Part shown: positions 22,621 to 33,504 of the stretch, piece after piece | Layout of the letters: the number at the start of each line of letters is the position of its first letter | Position numbering within the stretch: position 1 is the stretch's first letter | From: Triticum aestivum | Lineage: Eukaryota; Streptophyta; Magnoliopsida; Poales; Poaceae | Direction: 5' to 3' | Assembly: GCF_018294505.1 (NCBI RefSeq) | Contig: NC_057809.1 | Location: 414,570,104 to 414,634,103 of the forward strand | DNA length: 64,000 nucleotides | Translations under genes and position numbers: made by a program | Notes under the pieces: model-generated | Seen by the model: the letters and a program-made list of their open reading frames with translations, nothing else | Told to the model about the DNA's origin: nothing | The model's database searches: none

Positions 22621-23934
22621 GGGGGAACCATGTTTTTGGGACGCGCCTGTCTAAAATATGGGAAAGTTACGGACTTAGCCCCCGTTTAAAATTTGGACAT
22701 CTCGTCGGTTGGGGATAGGACGGTAATCTCGCATCTCGCCAATATTTGCCTAGAGCGATTTCGAGCGAGGAAAGGGTGTTCTAGTGCCCACGATTGGCGC
22801 CCATGGTGTATGAACGGGGCTAACAGGTAGGGCGGTTGTGTCACATCTGAGTGAAGTTACAAACCTGCCCCTATTGAAAATATTTGTCTACATCGATTTC
22901 AACCGAGTCGAGTTTGTTTTGCCGCCCACCGTGTATGAATGGGGAAATGGAGGGAGAGACTGCAGTCTTTCGGCTGAGCTTGAATCAAATGTGTTTTGCC
23001 GCCCATGTTTGGCGCCCACCTTGTCGGAATGGGCTCAGAGGCGGTTGTGCCACGCCTAATTGAAGTTACTAACCTACCCCTATTGAGAGCAGCGGAAATC
23101 GGGCCGATGGATAGTCCGTGTAAGGGGTAGACAGTAATTTCCATCTCCCAAACACTTGGCTTCGGGAAGCTGGCGTGGGAGTGGACATTTTGCCGCTTCT
23201 TTTAAATTTTGGGACAATAAGCTTCCACGTCTACCCTGACAACTAAATTTGAATCCATTTTGTATACCTATACGAATCTTTATAGATCATTCCGTGTGTT
23301 TTTATATATCTTCAAAATCACGACAAAGATGTATTCCACTGTCATATATGAATATGTTTTAGAAATGCCGATACTCTAATTCAGAAGCTAGAATCCAGTT
23401 TAAGGTGAATTCGAATATTTGAAACCACCTTATGTCCAACTCAAGTGTCACATGCAGCATAATGTGTACTCCCATTTAGATATGTACACAAGCGATGTAT
23501 CAAGATTCAAATACCGAGTCAATCAACCAACAATGTACAAAACTAACAGACATATAAACACTTATAGAGTATATGGATCAATAATATCAACTAACATACA
23601 TAAGCCAGGCCATTGTACTTTTTTGCTACAAGAGCATCCTTTTTTTAGCGAAGCTAGTACATCATATTGGCCCTTTCCGATGCATGCCACTTAAGGTCCA
23701 TCTATACTACTATTATTATTGAATGCACATTCAGCCCGATTAGCATATTTGTAAGTCTGATAGAACAATCAAAATGAAATGTCTCAGAGTGTTATCAATT
23801 AATGCAGACTTGTGCTAAAAATAATTTACAAACCAAAAAACAAAAAATAATTATTACATGATCTCTAAAACAAATGGTTTGATCGATTACATGACCAAAC
23901 AATACAAAGGTTATGCAACGATGGAAAGAACATT
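22621..23934. other. No gene seen
   Basis: Moderately AT-rich sequence. It contains two diverged copies of a short segment: CCCACCGTGTATGAATGGGG at about 22926, and a similar CCATGGTGTATGAACGGGG at about 22800. Both are followed by CACATCTGA or CACGCCTAA and GAAGTTAC. No coding frame is supported. Confidence 0.35.
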
Positions 23935-24222
23935 TCACCTATGATTTACCAAGTGGAAATTTAATTTCCTTTTTTCCTTCAGGACCTTAACAATGTGGCC
24001 AGTCTTAGCTTGCTTTGTTTTGATATCCACCAAATATTTAATGTTTATCTTGAGTAATGCTTGTGATTGTGTTGTTTGCTTCCTCAACATGTCAACTTCA
24101 TCTCTAAGTGCAGAAGCAGAATCTCTTTCTACCAATAGTTTAGCCTCTAGAGCATCAACAGTTGGCAATTCATGATGCACGATTGGTCCGGTGCCACTGC
24201 TATGGGATGATACAACGTCCAT
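23935..24222 (-). pseudogene. Coiled-coil exon of the microexon gene
   Basis: Minus-strand frame of 95 codons: acidic start, then a heptad-like segment (ALEAKLLVERDSASALRDEV, DMLRKQTTQSQALLKINIKY) and a Lys-rich end. It lies directly 3' of the microexon array and is the likely last exon of that gene. Proteins of plant CACTA elements often end in such coiled coils. A multimerisation role is inferred only. Confidence 0.45.
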
Positions 24223-24252
24223 GGGGACCTCGCTCTTTGATCTTGGGCTAAC

Positions 24253-24828
24253 CTATTTTGCCATTAAAGTTCCGATTGGATTCCGAAAAGTTGAAGTTAG
24301 CAAAATATCTCAATTGGGAGTTATAACAGCAAACCTGTTAAACAAACAAGAAATTAAAGAGTATAAATTGGACGCTGAAAATTAGTTATTAACATCATTG
24401 TAATCGGTTGCAGCAGCAAACCAGTTAAACAAAAAAGTTTTGCAAAAGGTACCTGTTGTGGCATTGGAGTTTCTCTTGGATCCTAAAAAGTTGAGTAGCC
24501 AGTAACGTAATTAGAGCAACCAGTTGCAGCAGCAAAGCAGTTGAATAAACAATTTTTGCAAAAGGAACCTGTTGTGGCATTGGAGTTTCTCTTGGATCCT
24601 GAAAAGTTGAGTAGTTAGTAACTTGATTAGATCAACAAGTTACAACAGAAAAACTGTTACACAAATATATTTTTGAAAATGTACCTGCTGTGTAATTGGA
24701 CTTCCAATTGGATACTGAAAACTTGAAGTTGGTAGGATGATTACAACAACAAGTTACAGCAGCAGACCAGGGAAACAAGGAAGTTTCTGAAAACATACAT
24801 GTTGTGCAAACGGAGTTTCATTTGGATC
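24253..24828 (-). other. Tandem array of five 30-nt microexons
   Basis: On the minus strand, four units at 24799-24828, 24685-24714, 24569-24598 and 24453-24482 are each exactly 30 nt, preceded by AG and followed by GT. They encode DPNETPFAQH, YPIGSPITQQ, DPRETPMPQQ and DPRETPMPQQ. A fifth at 24253-24282 (NPIGTLMAK, then a stop) has lost its AG, which reads GG. Starts are 114, 116, 116 and 200 bp apart. The ~85-bp introns between them are also similar (AACTGGTTTGCTGCTGCAACC-type segments). The array is therefore a tandem duplication of intron plus microexon, adding 10 residues per unit without changing frame. Confidence 0.7.
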
Positions 24829-24839
24829 CTGCAAACTTG

Positions 24840-25437
24840 AATATTAGCAATCATAAATAAAGTGTTGCAAGAGCAATAAAAAACTAACATCAAACTAGTA
24901 AACTAACCAGTTTTGGCAACATATTTAATTACACATGAACTAGCAAAACTAACAAGTTCTTGGCAACGTATTAAAATAACAATCGGTACCGTTTACCAGC
25001 AACACAAACATCTGTAAATTTCTTTGATGTAAGCAAAATGATTCCAACACATATATAAGTTAAGAAGATGGTGCCCCTCATATAAACCTGACAGTTGTCT
25101 ATCTATGAACATGAAAAAATTACTAGTGCTACAAGTGATAACAGCAAACCATTTAAACAAACAGGGTATCAGAACATAAATTACACATGAATTCTACTGC
25201 ACCCTAGAAGTAAATATGACCAGCTATCTACGTGCTTAAGTAGCTATTTAAGTTCAGGCAAACAGGTAATTCTTAACAGTAAGAATCAAACACATAGATA
25301 GGCGTAGTCTATAATAGGATTAAGAGGCTATGTCATTATGTGATCAGTAGCAAACTAAATTAAGCCAAGCAACGTAATTGAACAATTTTGCAATAAGTGG
25401 CTAACTAAAATTCCGAGAAGCAGGTAACTGAACTTAC
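24840..25437. other. Intron-like AT-rich stretch
   Basis: No coding frame. It contains further degenerate copies of the AAACCAGTTAAACAAACA phrase found in the microexon introns, so it is probably intron of the same minus-strand gene. Confidence 0.4.
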
Positions 25438-25551
25438 ACTAGCTCTTTGTACAGGCACACTGCAACTTATTTTTTGCTTACAAGGTTCTACGAAGGAGTC
25501 CATGGCATCAATTGCTTGGATATGCAGTCCCAATACTTCTTTCTTCCCACA
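25438..25551 (-). pseudogene. 114-nt exon of the microexon gene
   Basis: Bounded by AG (CCAATGCAG before) and GTAAGT (after) on the minus strand; 38 codons, frame-preserving. It encodes CGKKEVLGLHIQAIDAMDSF and then VEPCKQKISCSVPVQRAS. A paralogue of identical length and with the same splice signals lies at 40292-40405. Function unknown; probably part of a TNP1-like transposon protein. Confidence 0.5.
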
Positions 25552-26211
25552 CTGCATTGGTAAGTCGAATGGTTAATCTGATAAGATGGTGCATCCATGA
25601 TATGTTATATGAGGATGGTTTGTCAGAATAGTTGCAGCCATGCACACCGCACTGGCTTTTATTGTATATTTCAAGCGGGTACATTTGGCATATCGAGATC
25701 TAAGCAATCTACAATAGGATGAAAAGACTGGCATCCTTCACATTATTGGCGAACTCAGTTCATAGAAACAAGCAATTCAACCATTCTGTGGGTAAATCAA
25801 AAGCGCCACTGGAATATTTTTCACTACCCAATCATACATGCAAAAAGGGGCGACGCCATCGTAGGGGCTGGTATGGGCGGCCGCCTCGGGTGGCTGGAAA
25901 GTGTGCACCTAGTTTGAGCCGTCCAGGTTGGCCCAAGCTAGTTTTGTTCATCCCAACGCATGAGTAGGCAATGTAAAAAATGAAGAAAAATGTTTCAATT
26001 TGGATGGGCCAATAATGTAAGTGCAATGCAAGCCCTATAGCAGGCTCGCGGCCCAAACGAGCGCCTCCCATATCGATCGACAGCAGGAAAAATCCCAATT
26101 CGTTCACTCCAGCCTCCAGTCTGGTTCGCTCCTAACCTAGCCACCACTGGATAGACTAACACAACACTTCCTCGTGCCGTCGTTGGAGCGCAGTCGCCAT
26201 GCTTCAAGAGA

Positions 26212-26707
26212 ATGGAAGGACAAGAAGATGAAGATCCAACCCTGGGTGTAGCCTGGGTGGGAGGCAGCAGCGGCATCACGGGCATGGCATCGAGCTTGTG
26301 CAAACGGACAGTCGTAGCTTGCAAGAGCAGCATGCGCAATGAGCAGGTACATCACATCCCTCATTATATCTAATTCAACTGTTCAATTTCTGGCCAATAG
26401 TTAAACCTGACGGTGTTGTGAAACTGCTTGTATGTAGGGAATCTATCAGAAAATGAAACCAATTTCTGCTTATTTTATAACTCCCCCAATGAATATTTAA
26501 CTGACTGAACCTGATGTATCTAATCAAGTTTCCGGTGCAAACATACAAGCTCATGTTGTTCTTGAGACTGAAGTGTCTAATGAACAGAATGCTAATGAAG
26601 GATTTGATGCAAACATTTTACATGCTCCTGGTGATGAACATATGGTGTCTAACGAGGGATCTAATGCAAGCATTTTGCAAGCTCCCATTGAAGGATTTAG
26701 TGTCTAA
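26212..26707 (+). pseudogene. Two-exon plus-strand gene fragment, possibly N-terminus of an hAT/TTF-type transposase
   Basis: Exon 1 (26212-26346, 45 codons) starts at ATG in MEGQEDEDPTLGVAWVGG and ends at AG/GTACAT. Exon 2 begins after CAG at 26449 in the same phase (KMKPISAYFITPPMNI) and stays open to TAA 26705-26707, except for one TAA at 26498-26500 that could be a decayed CAA. The exon 2 product has a repeated peptide: VSNEQNANEGFDANILHAP and VSNEGSNASILQAP, plus a weaker copy before them. A GC-rich, promoter-like block (about 25840-26200) precedes exon 1. The KPISAYF..P start recalls N-termini of plant hAT-type transposases, but that is a weak resemblance. Confidence 0.4.
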
Positions 26708-26949
26708 TGATGATCTGCTATGTTGAGAGAGACATAGAGATTTGCAGGCATTGATGACAAGCAAATTATAGTACATTTTCATGGCTTGAGGAAACATTGA
26801 GGCCATCTACCAGAAAGTCCCTGTATCATGACAACGTAGCATAAATAGTTTTCTAATCTATTGTTTGAAACTATTGGCATACTTGTGCAGGATAGATATA
26901 TTGATATGCAGTTTGCGCACTAGTTATAAACTAGTATGCCTCGGTGCTA

Positions 26950-27230
26950 TACAAACGGTGTTTAACCCCTTTCTACGATGGCATTTGGAACCGTCGTCTA
27001 GTGAGTGATGGCGATAGGGGGGTCCTTCCCACACGACCCAGAAACCATCGGGGATAGGGAGCATTGATGCATACAGTTGTCCCTATATAACCGTTTTCAA
27101 TATCTCGAATATTCCAAACGCTTCATCCTTGCTACTCGTTTGTGCTCACATTGCCCTCGCAGTCGGAGTTTTGTGGTTTTACCTAAAACCATGCAGATTC
27201 CAGGCACGGGAGCTTTCCAGGCAGATTGTA
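26950..27230. repeat. CACTA-like subterminal repeats, left part
   Basis: Short degenerate repeats built around ACGGTG/AACCGT and GATAGGG. They are typical of the subterminal zone of Triticeae CACTA elements, where transposase binds. They are cut off at 27230 by the solo LTR and resume at 30062. Confidence 0.5.
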
Positions 27231-30061
27231 TGTAGCGACCCGATCGCATTGGATCGAAGTCTCTATGCTTAAGTGTCATCCCTGGATCGGTATGCTGACA
27301 CACATAGTACTCGAGGATTTATAACAGAGTTCAATCACACACTTATTACATCGAGGTTCTCATAAAGAGTATTTATTACAAAAATATGGTTGAAGCCCAA
27401 CTAAACAAAATAACCGCAGAAGCTTCGAAGATAAATGAGTCCATCCAACTCCATGGCAAAACTGAGTGCACGACAATGACCTATCACACCTTAATCCTCG
27501 TCTGAAAATTTTGCCACATGAGACGTTGCAGCCGTGTAGGTCAGCACATGGAATATGTTGGCAAGATCACACTATAGAGCAATAATGAACAATATCTATC
27601 ACTACATGCATATTTGGCTGGTGGAGGCTCTAAGTTTAATTTTTTCATAAAGCTAATTTTTCCCTACAACAAAGGAATAATTTTTTTACTACCAAGTTTA
27701 TGCCATTATTGAGAAGGTTCCTCCAACTCAATCCCAAAATTACCAAGTAACAATAATAATTACCCAACAATTTCATTAGACAGAATGATGAGATCAACAA
27801 ATAATTCACTTCTAGATACTCAAGTTGTCCATAACCAGGGACATGACTAATCATAATTAGCTTGTACACTCTACAAAGGTTTGCGCACTTTTCCCCACAA
27901 GACTCGACCAACTCCATGATCGAAAGATTGAGACACAGTCTTTCTGAAGCATTAACTCTTTACTCTGGGTAGACTGATACACCTACTTTTCCCTACATCT
28001 GCTAGTCTACCACTAAAAGAGGTCACACAACTTACTCAACTATGCTAGAGCCCATAATGGCTTGTGGCTGCACATGGAAGTTTCTAGGCATGAATAATTA
28101 TATGATCCCTTTGATCCTGGGTGGCGGACCTAGGGTAATCACACGGGTACACCAGGATTCCCTTGGTCAAGCGCTGGTTTCTCCAGGTGCCCCAAACAAT
28201 CCACCCAGATGTGTGTTAATGTTGCCACCTTAAGTTTCCCTTAGTTATTATTACTCTCACAGCTTTCATGAATCTCACATACAAATCCCCGTCTACGAGC
28301 ATGGCTAAGCAATATGAGCATAATGTATATTCCCAGGGTGATCAAAGGTAATAGGTTCCTACCTCATGAACTACATAGCAATAACCACATGTTCCCAATC
28401 CTACTCATGCAATCTTTGAGGGTGAAACTAATGCATAGTAAAACTGGGTATCAAAAAGTATGACCAAAGTGTACCTTGCCTTGCTGACGATCGGTAAACC
28501 CTAGAGATTCGTAGTAGCAAGTTTTGCACTCCGGAAAATCTACCATAAACAAACAATAGCATACATAAGCACTCAAGCATGAAGATGCAAAGAAAACCGA
28601 TGAAAAAGATTCAAAAACTCCAAAATAAGCAAATAACACTTTCAAACAGAAAAAAATTTCTAACAGTACCTAAATTATGTGGATTAGGTCTTATTAAAAA
28701 GTTTAGGTCAAAAGCTTTGATTTGCAAAAAGAATCAACCAAATCAGAGTTACCAAACTCAAGTTATGATCAAAAGAAGTTCAAATTCAAATATGTTTGAA
28801 TTCAAATTTTAAACTTTCAACAATACTATTAAGTTGGTTATCTGGATAGAGGGGATCATGACGAAGAATTTGGCATTGGTTTCATCGAATTCGGACAAAC
28901 GAGTAAAAAGTTGTGAGGTTTTGAAAACCAGGGGCTAATCTGTAACAAAAGTAATCGCAACTAGGTCCCTGGCTACAAAACAGGAAATCTAACGAACGAG
29001 CGTTCGCTACAGAACCTAAACGATGAAAACAGTTCGCTACATAAGCGAAACTAATGAACGTTCACTAATTAAAAATGGTTTGAAAAAAAGATGAAACGAT
29101 CTGGATTGTCCGATCCAGATAGGACGGGAGAGAGGGGCAGGGGAGTACCGCGGCGATGGCGGTGAAATCCGGCGATGTTGGCGGCGAGATCGGCGGCGGC
29201 GGCAGCTACGCAGGGCGGCGACGACGACTGCGCGGGGCGGCGGAGCAACGACGGCGGCGACTTGCAGCGGCGGTGGCGGTTGCGGCGGTTGCTGCTGCTG
29301 CGGCTGTTGATGGAGGAGAGAGGGGGTCGGGTGCCAGTATTTAAGGAGGGAGTGGCGACTCGGCTTGGCGAAGGGGCAAGGAGAGGCGGCGGGGAATCCG
29401 GGTCGGGCACGACGGCGACGATGTGTGCTGGAGCCGGTCTCCGGCTCAAGGTCGAGGACGAGCAGCGCGCGGCTGGGCTAGGCTGCGGCCTGGCTAGGTA
29501 GCGGGGCCGGCCCAGTTCGGCGGAGGAAGTTTTTAAAATCATTTTCATGAAATAAGAAAAACATGAAAAATATATTTAATAAAATTTTAAAAATTCAAGA
29601 AAAATTCACATAATTATATGACCATATATATGACCTTGTGAACATTTTTCTGGCCTAAAATGCAAGTTTTAAAAATTCATTTTTAGTACTAATAAGCTCC
29701 GCAGTAAAAATAAATAAACTTGCAAATAAAATCAAATAAAATATTTCAAAATTCAAAATTCAAGTTCCAATATTTCTTTGCTGTTTTTGAAGAAGTCATG
29801 TTATCTTCCCTCATTATTTTATTTAGTTTAAAAAAATACTGGAAAAGAATTTTGAATAAACAAATTTGATTCAATTTTCCAAATTTTGAAAATTCAAAAA
29901 TGGATTTTTGGGAAACCTCCAACTCTCTCAATAAGTCCTTGAGTTGCTTAAGGTTTCTAGGATCAAAATTCAAATAAAACAAATGGGCAAAATGCATAAA
30001 TCGTGGATGCATATGAATGATCTAAATAATAACATTCAAATTGAAAAATTGGGATGTTACA
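27231..30061 (-). mobile_element. Solo LTR of a Tekay-like chromovirus, reverse orientation
   Basis: 2831 bp beginning TGTAGCGACCCGATCGC and ending GGGATGTTACA. Reverse-complemented, it aligns with the 5' LTR at 47023-49818 (for example the phrase around the ACTGTGTCTC and CGACCTCC blocks, and the same GC-rich promoter section at about 29140-29510). No internal region is attached. The flanking pentamers TTGTA (left) and TTCCA (right) do not match, unlike the other insertions here. Instead, a ~18-bp phrase ATTCCAGGCACGGGAG occurs just left (27199) and again at the right border (30061). Confidence 0.85.
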
Positions 30062-30310
30062 TTCCAGGCACGGGAGTTTTACGATGCCTGGCACATCACA
30101 AACAGTTCATGATTATAAACTGTGTATGATAGGTAGACAATCACACACATTTAGTTTCCCCGCACCGTATGTGATAGTGTCTGACATCACACACGCTTTG
30201 CAAATGGCAACCGCGTGCATTGTTACATATGTTTCCTCTCCGTGAACCGTGTCAAATTATGATGTATATCGCACACGCTGTGCTTTATTAACCGTGTGCG
30301 CCGTAATGAC
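30062..30310. repeat. CACTA-like subterminal repeats, continued
   Basis: Repeated units of the form AACCGTGTG..., CACACACG and TCACA, each separated by 30-50 bp, at for example 30140, 30190, 30250 and 30290. They resemble the repeats at the right end (39500-39920) in using the ATCGCACACG core. Confidence 0.6.
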
Positions 30311-31996
30311 CTGCACACCCTAATTTCGCCCTAATTTAATTGCTGCTATTTAAAATTGTACATAATTTAAACTTGAAAGTAGGATTTAGCTTTATTCATA
30401 TCCATCAGGTTCAAACAACCAATGCATTATTCGATTCACAGGTACATATGTTTAAGAATTACATAAGCACCAAATAAAGAATGATGAACTAGGGTTCTAT
30501 ACTTGTAGTATTACAGATGGTAAAGAAAGAGGCGACAGACATTCCAGTTGCTGAACAAGGTGAAGCGCTACGGCCCTATTGTGCTCTCCTGGATGCAGAA
30601 GGCATGCAGGACTCTAGTCCAACCCCTTGTGATGGCCGGCCTCCAATCATGTAGTTTGAGAGGTAATCTTGAGTAAACTACTTCAACATCCACTTCAAAG
30701 AAAAAAAAAAGATTCAGACATTGTCATCTAACACAAGTCATTACGGGTAGTAAAAAGAATGCTACAGGGTTCTTACTTACCATCCTGCAGTTCACTCTTG
30801 TCTTGCATAAAGTGTAAACAAATAGTTCGATTGACATCTTTTTACCCATTTTAATAACAATCTTTATTTGTTTCCTCACTTGATGCTGGTTTATGAATAT
30901 CTCATTGCCCCATACACAGAAATATTCGAAGTGTGGATCTTTGGCAATGATATATGTGCCTAAAAGCACCAAGTTAATATTAGAAGCTAAACAACAATTG
31001 AAAAATGATGTAGTACAACACTCCCTCCATCCCATTATATAATATTTTATTACATGTATATCTAGACATCATCAGAACATTAAGGTAATACTCTTCCTTG
31101 TTGCTATGTTGCGTGGGATTGCATATTTAGTCATTCAGTACAATGCATGTTGCTATGTAGCCTCAGATATATTAAATTTGACCCTAGTTACCCTACTGAT
31201 AAATGGGTTATAGATATATTCAGTGAAATGTTCCATTCGACGATTAATCCCTTATCAGCCCCAGGCTATACGGTACCAGCTACCGATATCCTGAACAATG
31301 AGTACATATAAGCAATGTGATGAAACTAACCTCGATGGAAAACAACATTGTTCTCAATATTGTCCTGCATGAGTACATATAAAGGCATGTTAAGCACAAC
31401 AGGCTAAACATCAACCAAATATATCCATGGTAGAGAACATAATCTACAAATGATAGCTTTAGTGTGCAGGCTTAAGCATGCTAGTTAAGCAAAAAAAGAA
31501 GTGGAAAGGTGTGTTAACTGCATCAGGCATAACATTTAAAAACAAGCAAATAGTCATTCAAACTGGTATTGTGCAGGTCTAAAGTACACTAGTTATTGTT
31601 GAAAAAACGAAAAGGCATGTTAACTGCAATATCCTTAACAGCAACCAAATATCGTAATTCATAGTGGTATTGTTGAAACTGTTATTGATGAAATTGAACT
31701 GCACGGCAAATAGTTGGACATATATATAGAGCATCACATTGTGAAGAACTGGAATAAACAAGTCATAAGGCCATCTCTAGACGATCCTTAAAAAGTTAAA
31801 GGACTAAAACCCTTAGTGGATATATATATACTCCAACAATTTTTGGCATTTTCTAGTCGATCCCCTAAACTTAAGGTTGTAAAGTTCAATTTGATCAAGT
31901 TCAAAGTAGGTTCAACCGAAAGTAGCATGCATTCAAACATAAACATAGATAGTTTTGCATAACCGAACATAAAACATAAATTTAAACTAAGCTAAA
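30311..31996. other. No gene seen; holds a truncated MITE end
   Basis: AT-rich sequence downstream of the AP2-like gene. At about 31020-31045 CTCCCTCCATCCCATTATATAA is a single Stowaway-like terminus with no partner, so the MITE is truncated. The phrase GGCATGTTAA-CTGCAAT or AAGCACAACAGG recurs at about 31385, 31508 and 31613 as short direct repeats. Confidence 0.4.
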
Positions 31997-32784
31997 CTAC
32001 TTTCGGTCGAAATAGAGGTCGAGCCAATCCTTCCTCGTCATGTACGGTGTGCCGTGAGCCGGGTCCGGGCCGGTGTCATCGTCGGGTTTGTTGGGGAAGG
32101 CACTCCTCCGCTCATCGACGTCGATCTCCTCATCCTTGGGGCCCACCTCGATGCCCTCCGCGCCATCATCGCCGCCGCCTTCGACCTCGTCATCGGAGGA
32201 AAGAGCGATAACCTTGCCGCCCTCTGGGCCGCTGTCCTCGCCGCCTTTGACCTCTGCAACGATTGCCCGCTCCGCCTCCATGAGCTACGCGTGCTGCCGG
32301 CGGAGCTCTTGCATCTAGGCCTCATCGGTGGCCTTGGCCTCGAGGCCCTCCCCACCTCGCGGTTCTCCCGCGCCATAGATGAGCTCACCACCCCTGGCTC
32401 CGGTGTTACGAGGTCGATCAGACATGTGCCAAAGGGGAAATTGAGCCTATCCACCGCGTCATGGTAGAGGACCTGCCAGTGGTCGCACTCCATGGCCGCG
32501 AGCTCGGCCGTGTGGAATCTATCGAGCCACCGGCGGGTGTGGGTCTCCTGATCTATAATCTCGGTGACCCACGTCCCCCACCGCCGATGTCGGACCCGAG
32601 GTATCGTCGGCTGCCGGGTCCGAGGGAGGACGGGGAAGTTCTTGAACCGGCGTAGGGGCATGGTGGTGGGTGAATCTGGGGACTGGCGACAGCGGATCGA
32701 GCCCACGGAGGACGACGGTGACACCTCGGCGGCCACCTCACCGGCGTCGGGCGAAAAGGCCGCGATAAACCTCTTTTTGGCCAT
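31997..32784 (-). pseudogene. AP2/ERF-domain-like gene carried by the CACTA-like element
   Basis: The minus-strand frame from ATG 32784 encodes a basic leader. AP2-like sequence follows: RHRRWGTWVTEI, RRWLDRFHTAELAAMECD and DRLNFPFGT, matching the WV.EI, W.G.F.TAE.AA..YD and LNFP landmarks of AP2/ERF domains. The normal G in WLGTF is replaced, and the YRG start of the domain is lost. Near 32355 the frame shifts. The tail continues to TAG 31997 in another frame, through two stops, as an acidic segment (ALSSDDEVEGGGDD) ending LDLYFDRK. AP2-like genes are a recurrent passenger of Triticeae CACTA elements as far as I recall. DNA binding by this copy is unlikely. Confidence 0.6.
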
Positions 32785-33504
32785 TGGACCCTCGACCTTC
32801 CCAGCACACAGGCAGAGGTTGAGGATGGAGGCGCCGGCGATGGCGGCGACCTACCAATGCTTTCGGGGGTGGTGTGTGTCTGTGTGAGCGGAGGTTTTGG
32901 GGAGTGTGGTGTGTGTGGAGGGGGGCAAGGTTGTGTTTGAGGAAATACTGCGGCAACTGAAAATTTTGCTAGGCGGGAGTAACAAGGTGAGGCTACTGAA
33001 AATTTGGATCAAGGGCGAGCAGATATTTTTGCGATTGCGAGGGATGTAGAGGCCGGAGTAAAATGCCGGGGCTACTGAAAATTTGAATCAAGGGACTTAA
33101 GCAAAGCGGGAGTAACAGACATCGCACACGATCCGCACATACTAATCACATGCTATCAAACATTAAAACCTTCCAGGCGGTAGATATTTTCGAGATTACG
33201 AGGCAATAATATTTTCGAGATTGCGAGGGATGCAAAGGCGGGAGTATTTGGGGAGCGAGCTAGTGTGCTTGACACGCCGGATGTGGACTAGCCGACGCAC
33301 CTTCTCGCGTAAGCCATAGGCGTACTATACACCGACGGTGGTCCAGGATATTTTGTACTACATCTCACATGGTTGGTGATAATAAACCGTGTGGGATCTA
33401 CTTTATTTTTCATCTTGATTTGAATTACATAATGGGGTCACATCAGCAATGGACGGTCTTTGAATTGCTAGACCTTTTATCTGCATTGAACATGCAACTA
33501 TATG
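32785..33504. other. Region upstream of the AP2-like gene
   Basis: No coding frame. It contains GAGGCTACTGAAAATTTGGATCAAGGG at about 32990 and again at about 33070, and GATATTTT(T/C)G(C/A)GATTGCGAGGG three times between 33030 and 33230. These are short local duplications. CACTA-type repeats (ATCGCACACGATCC, AACCGTGTGGGATC) occur at 33120 and 33390. Confidence 0.45.

Noticed and set aside
26919..26945. Exact left terminus of the CACTA-like element at CACTAGTTATAAACTAGTA
   Set aside because: It does not match the right terminus beyond CACTA, and the 3-bp flanks (GCG, ATA) differ. I keep it only as an approximate boundary.
29156..29548. Open frames in the GC-rich part of the solo LTR
   Set aside because: Same GC-rich LTR promoter block as above, in reverse orientation.
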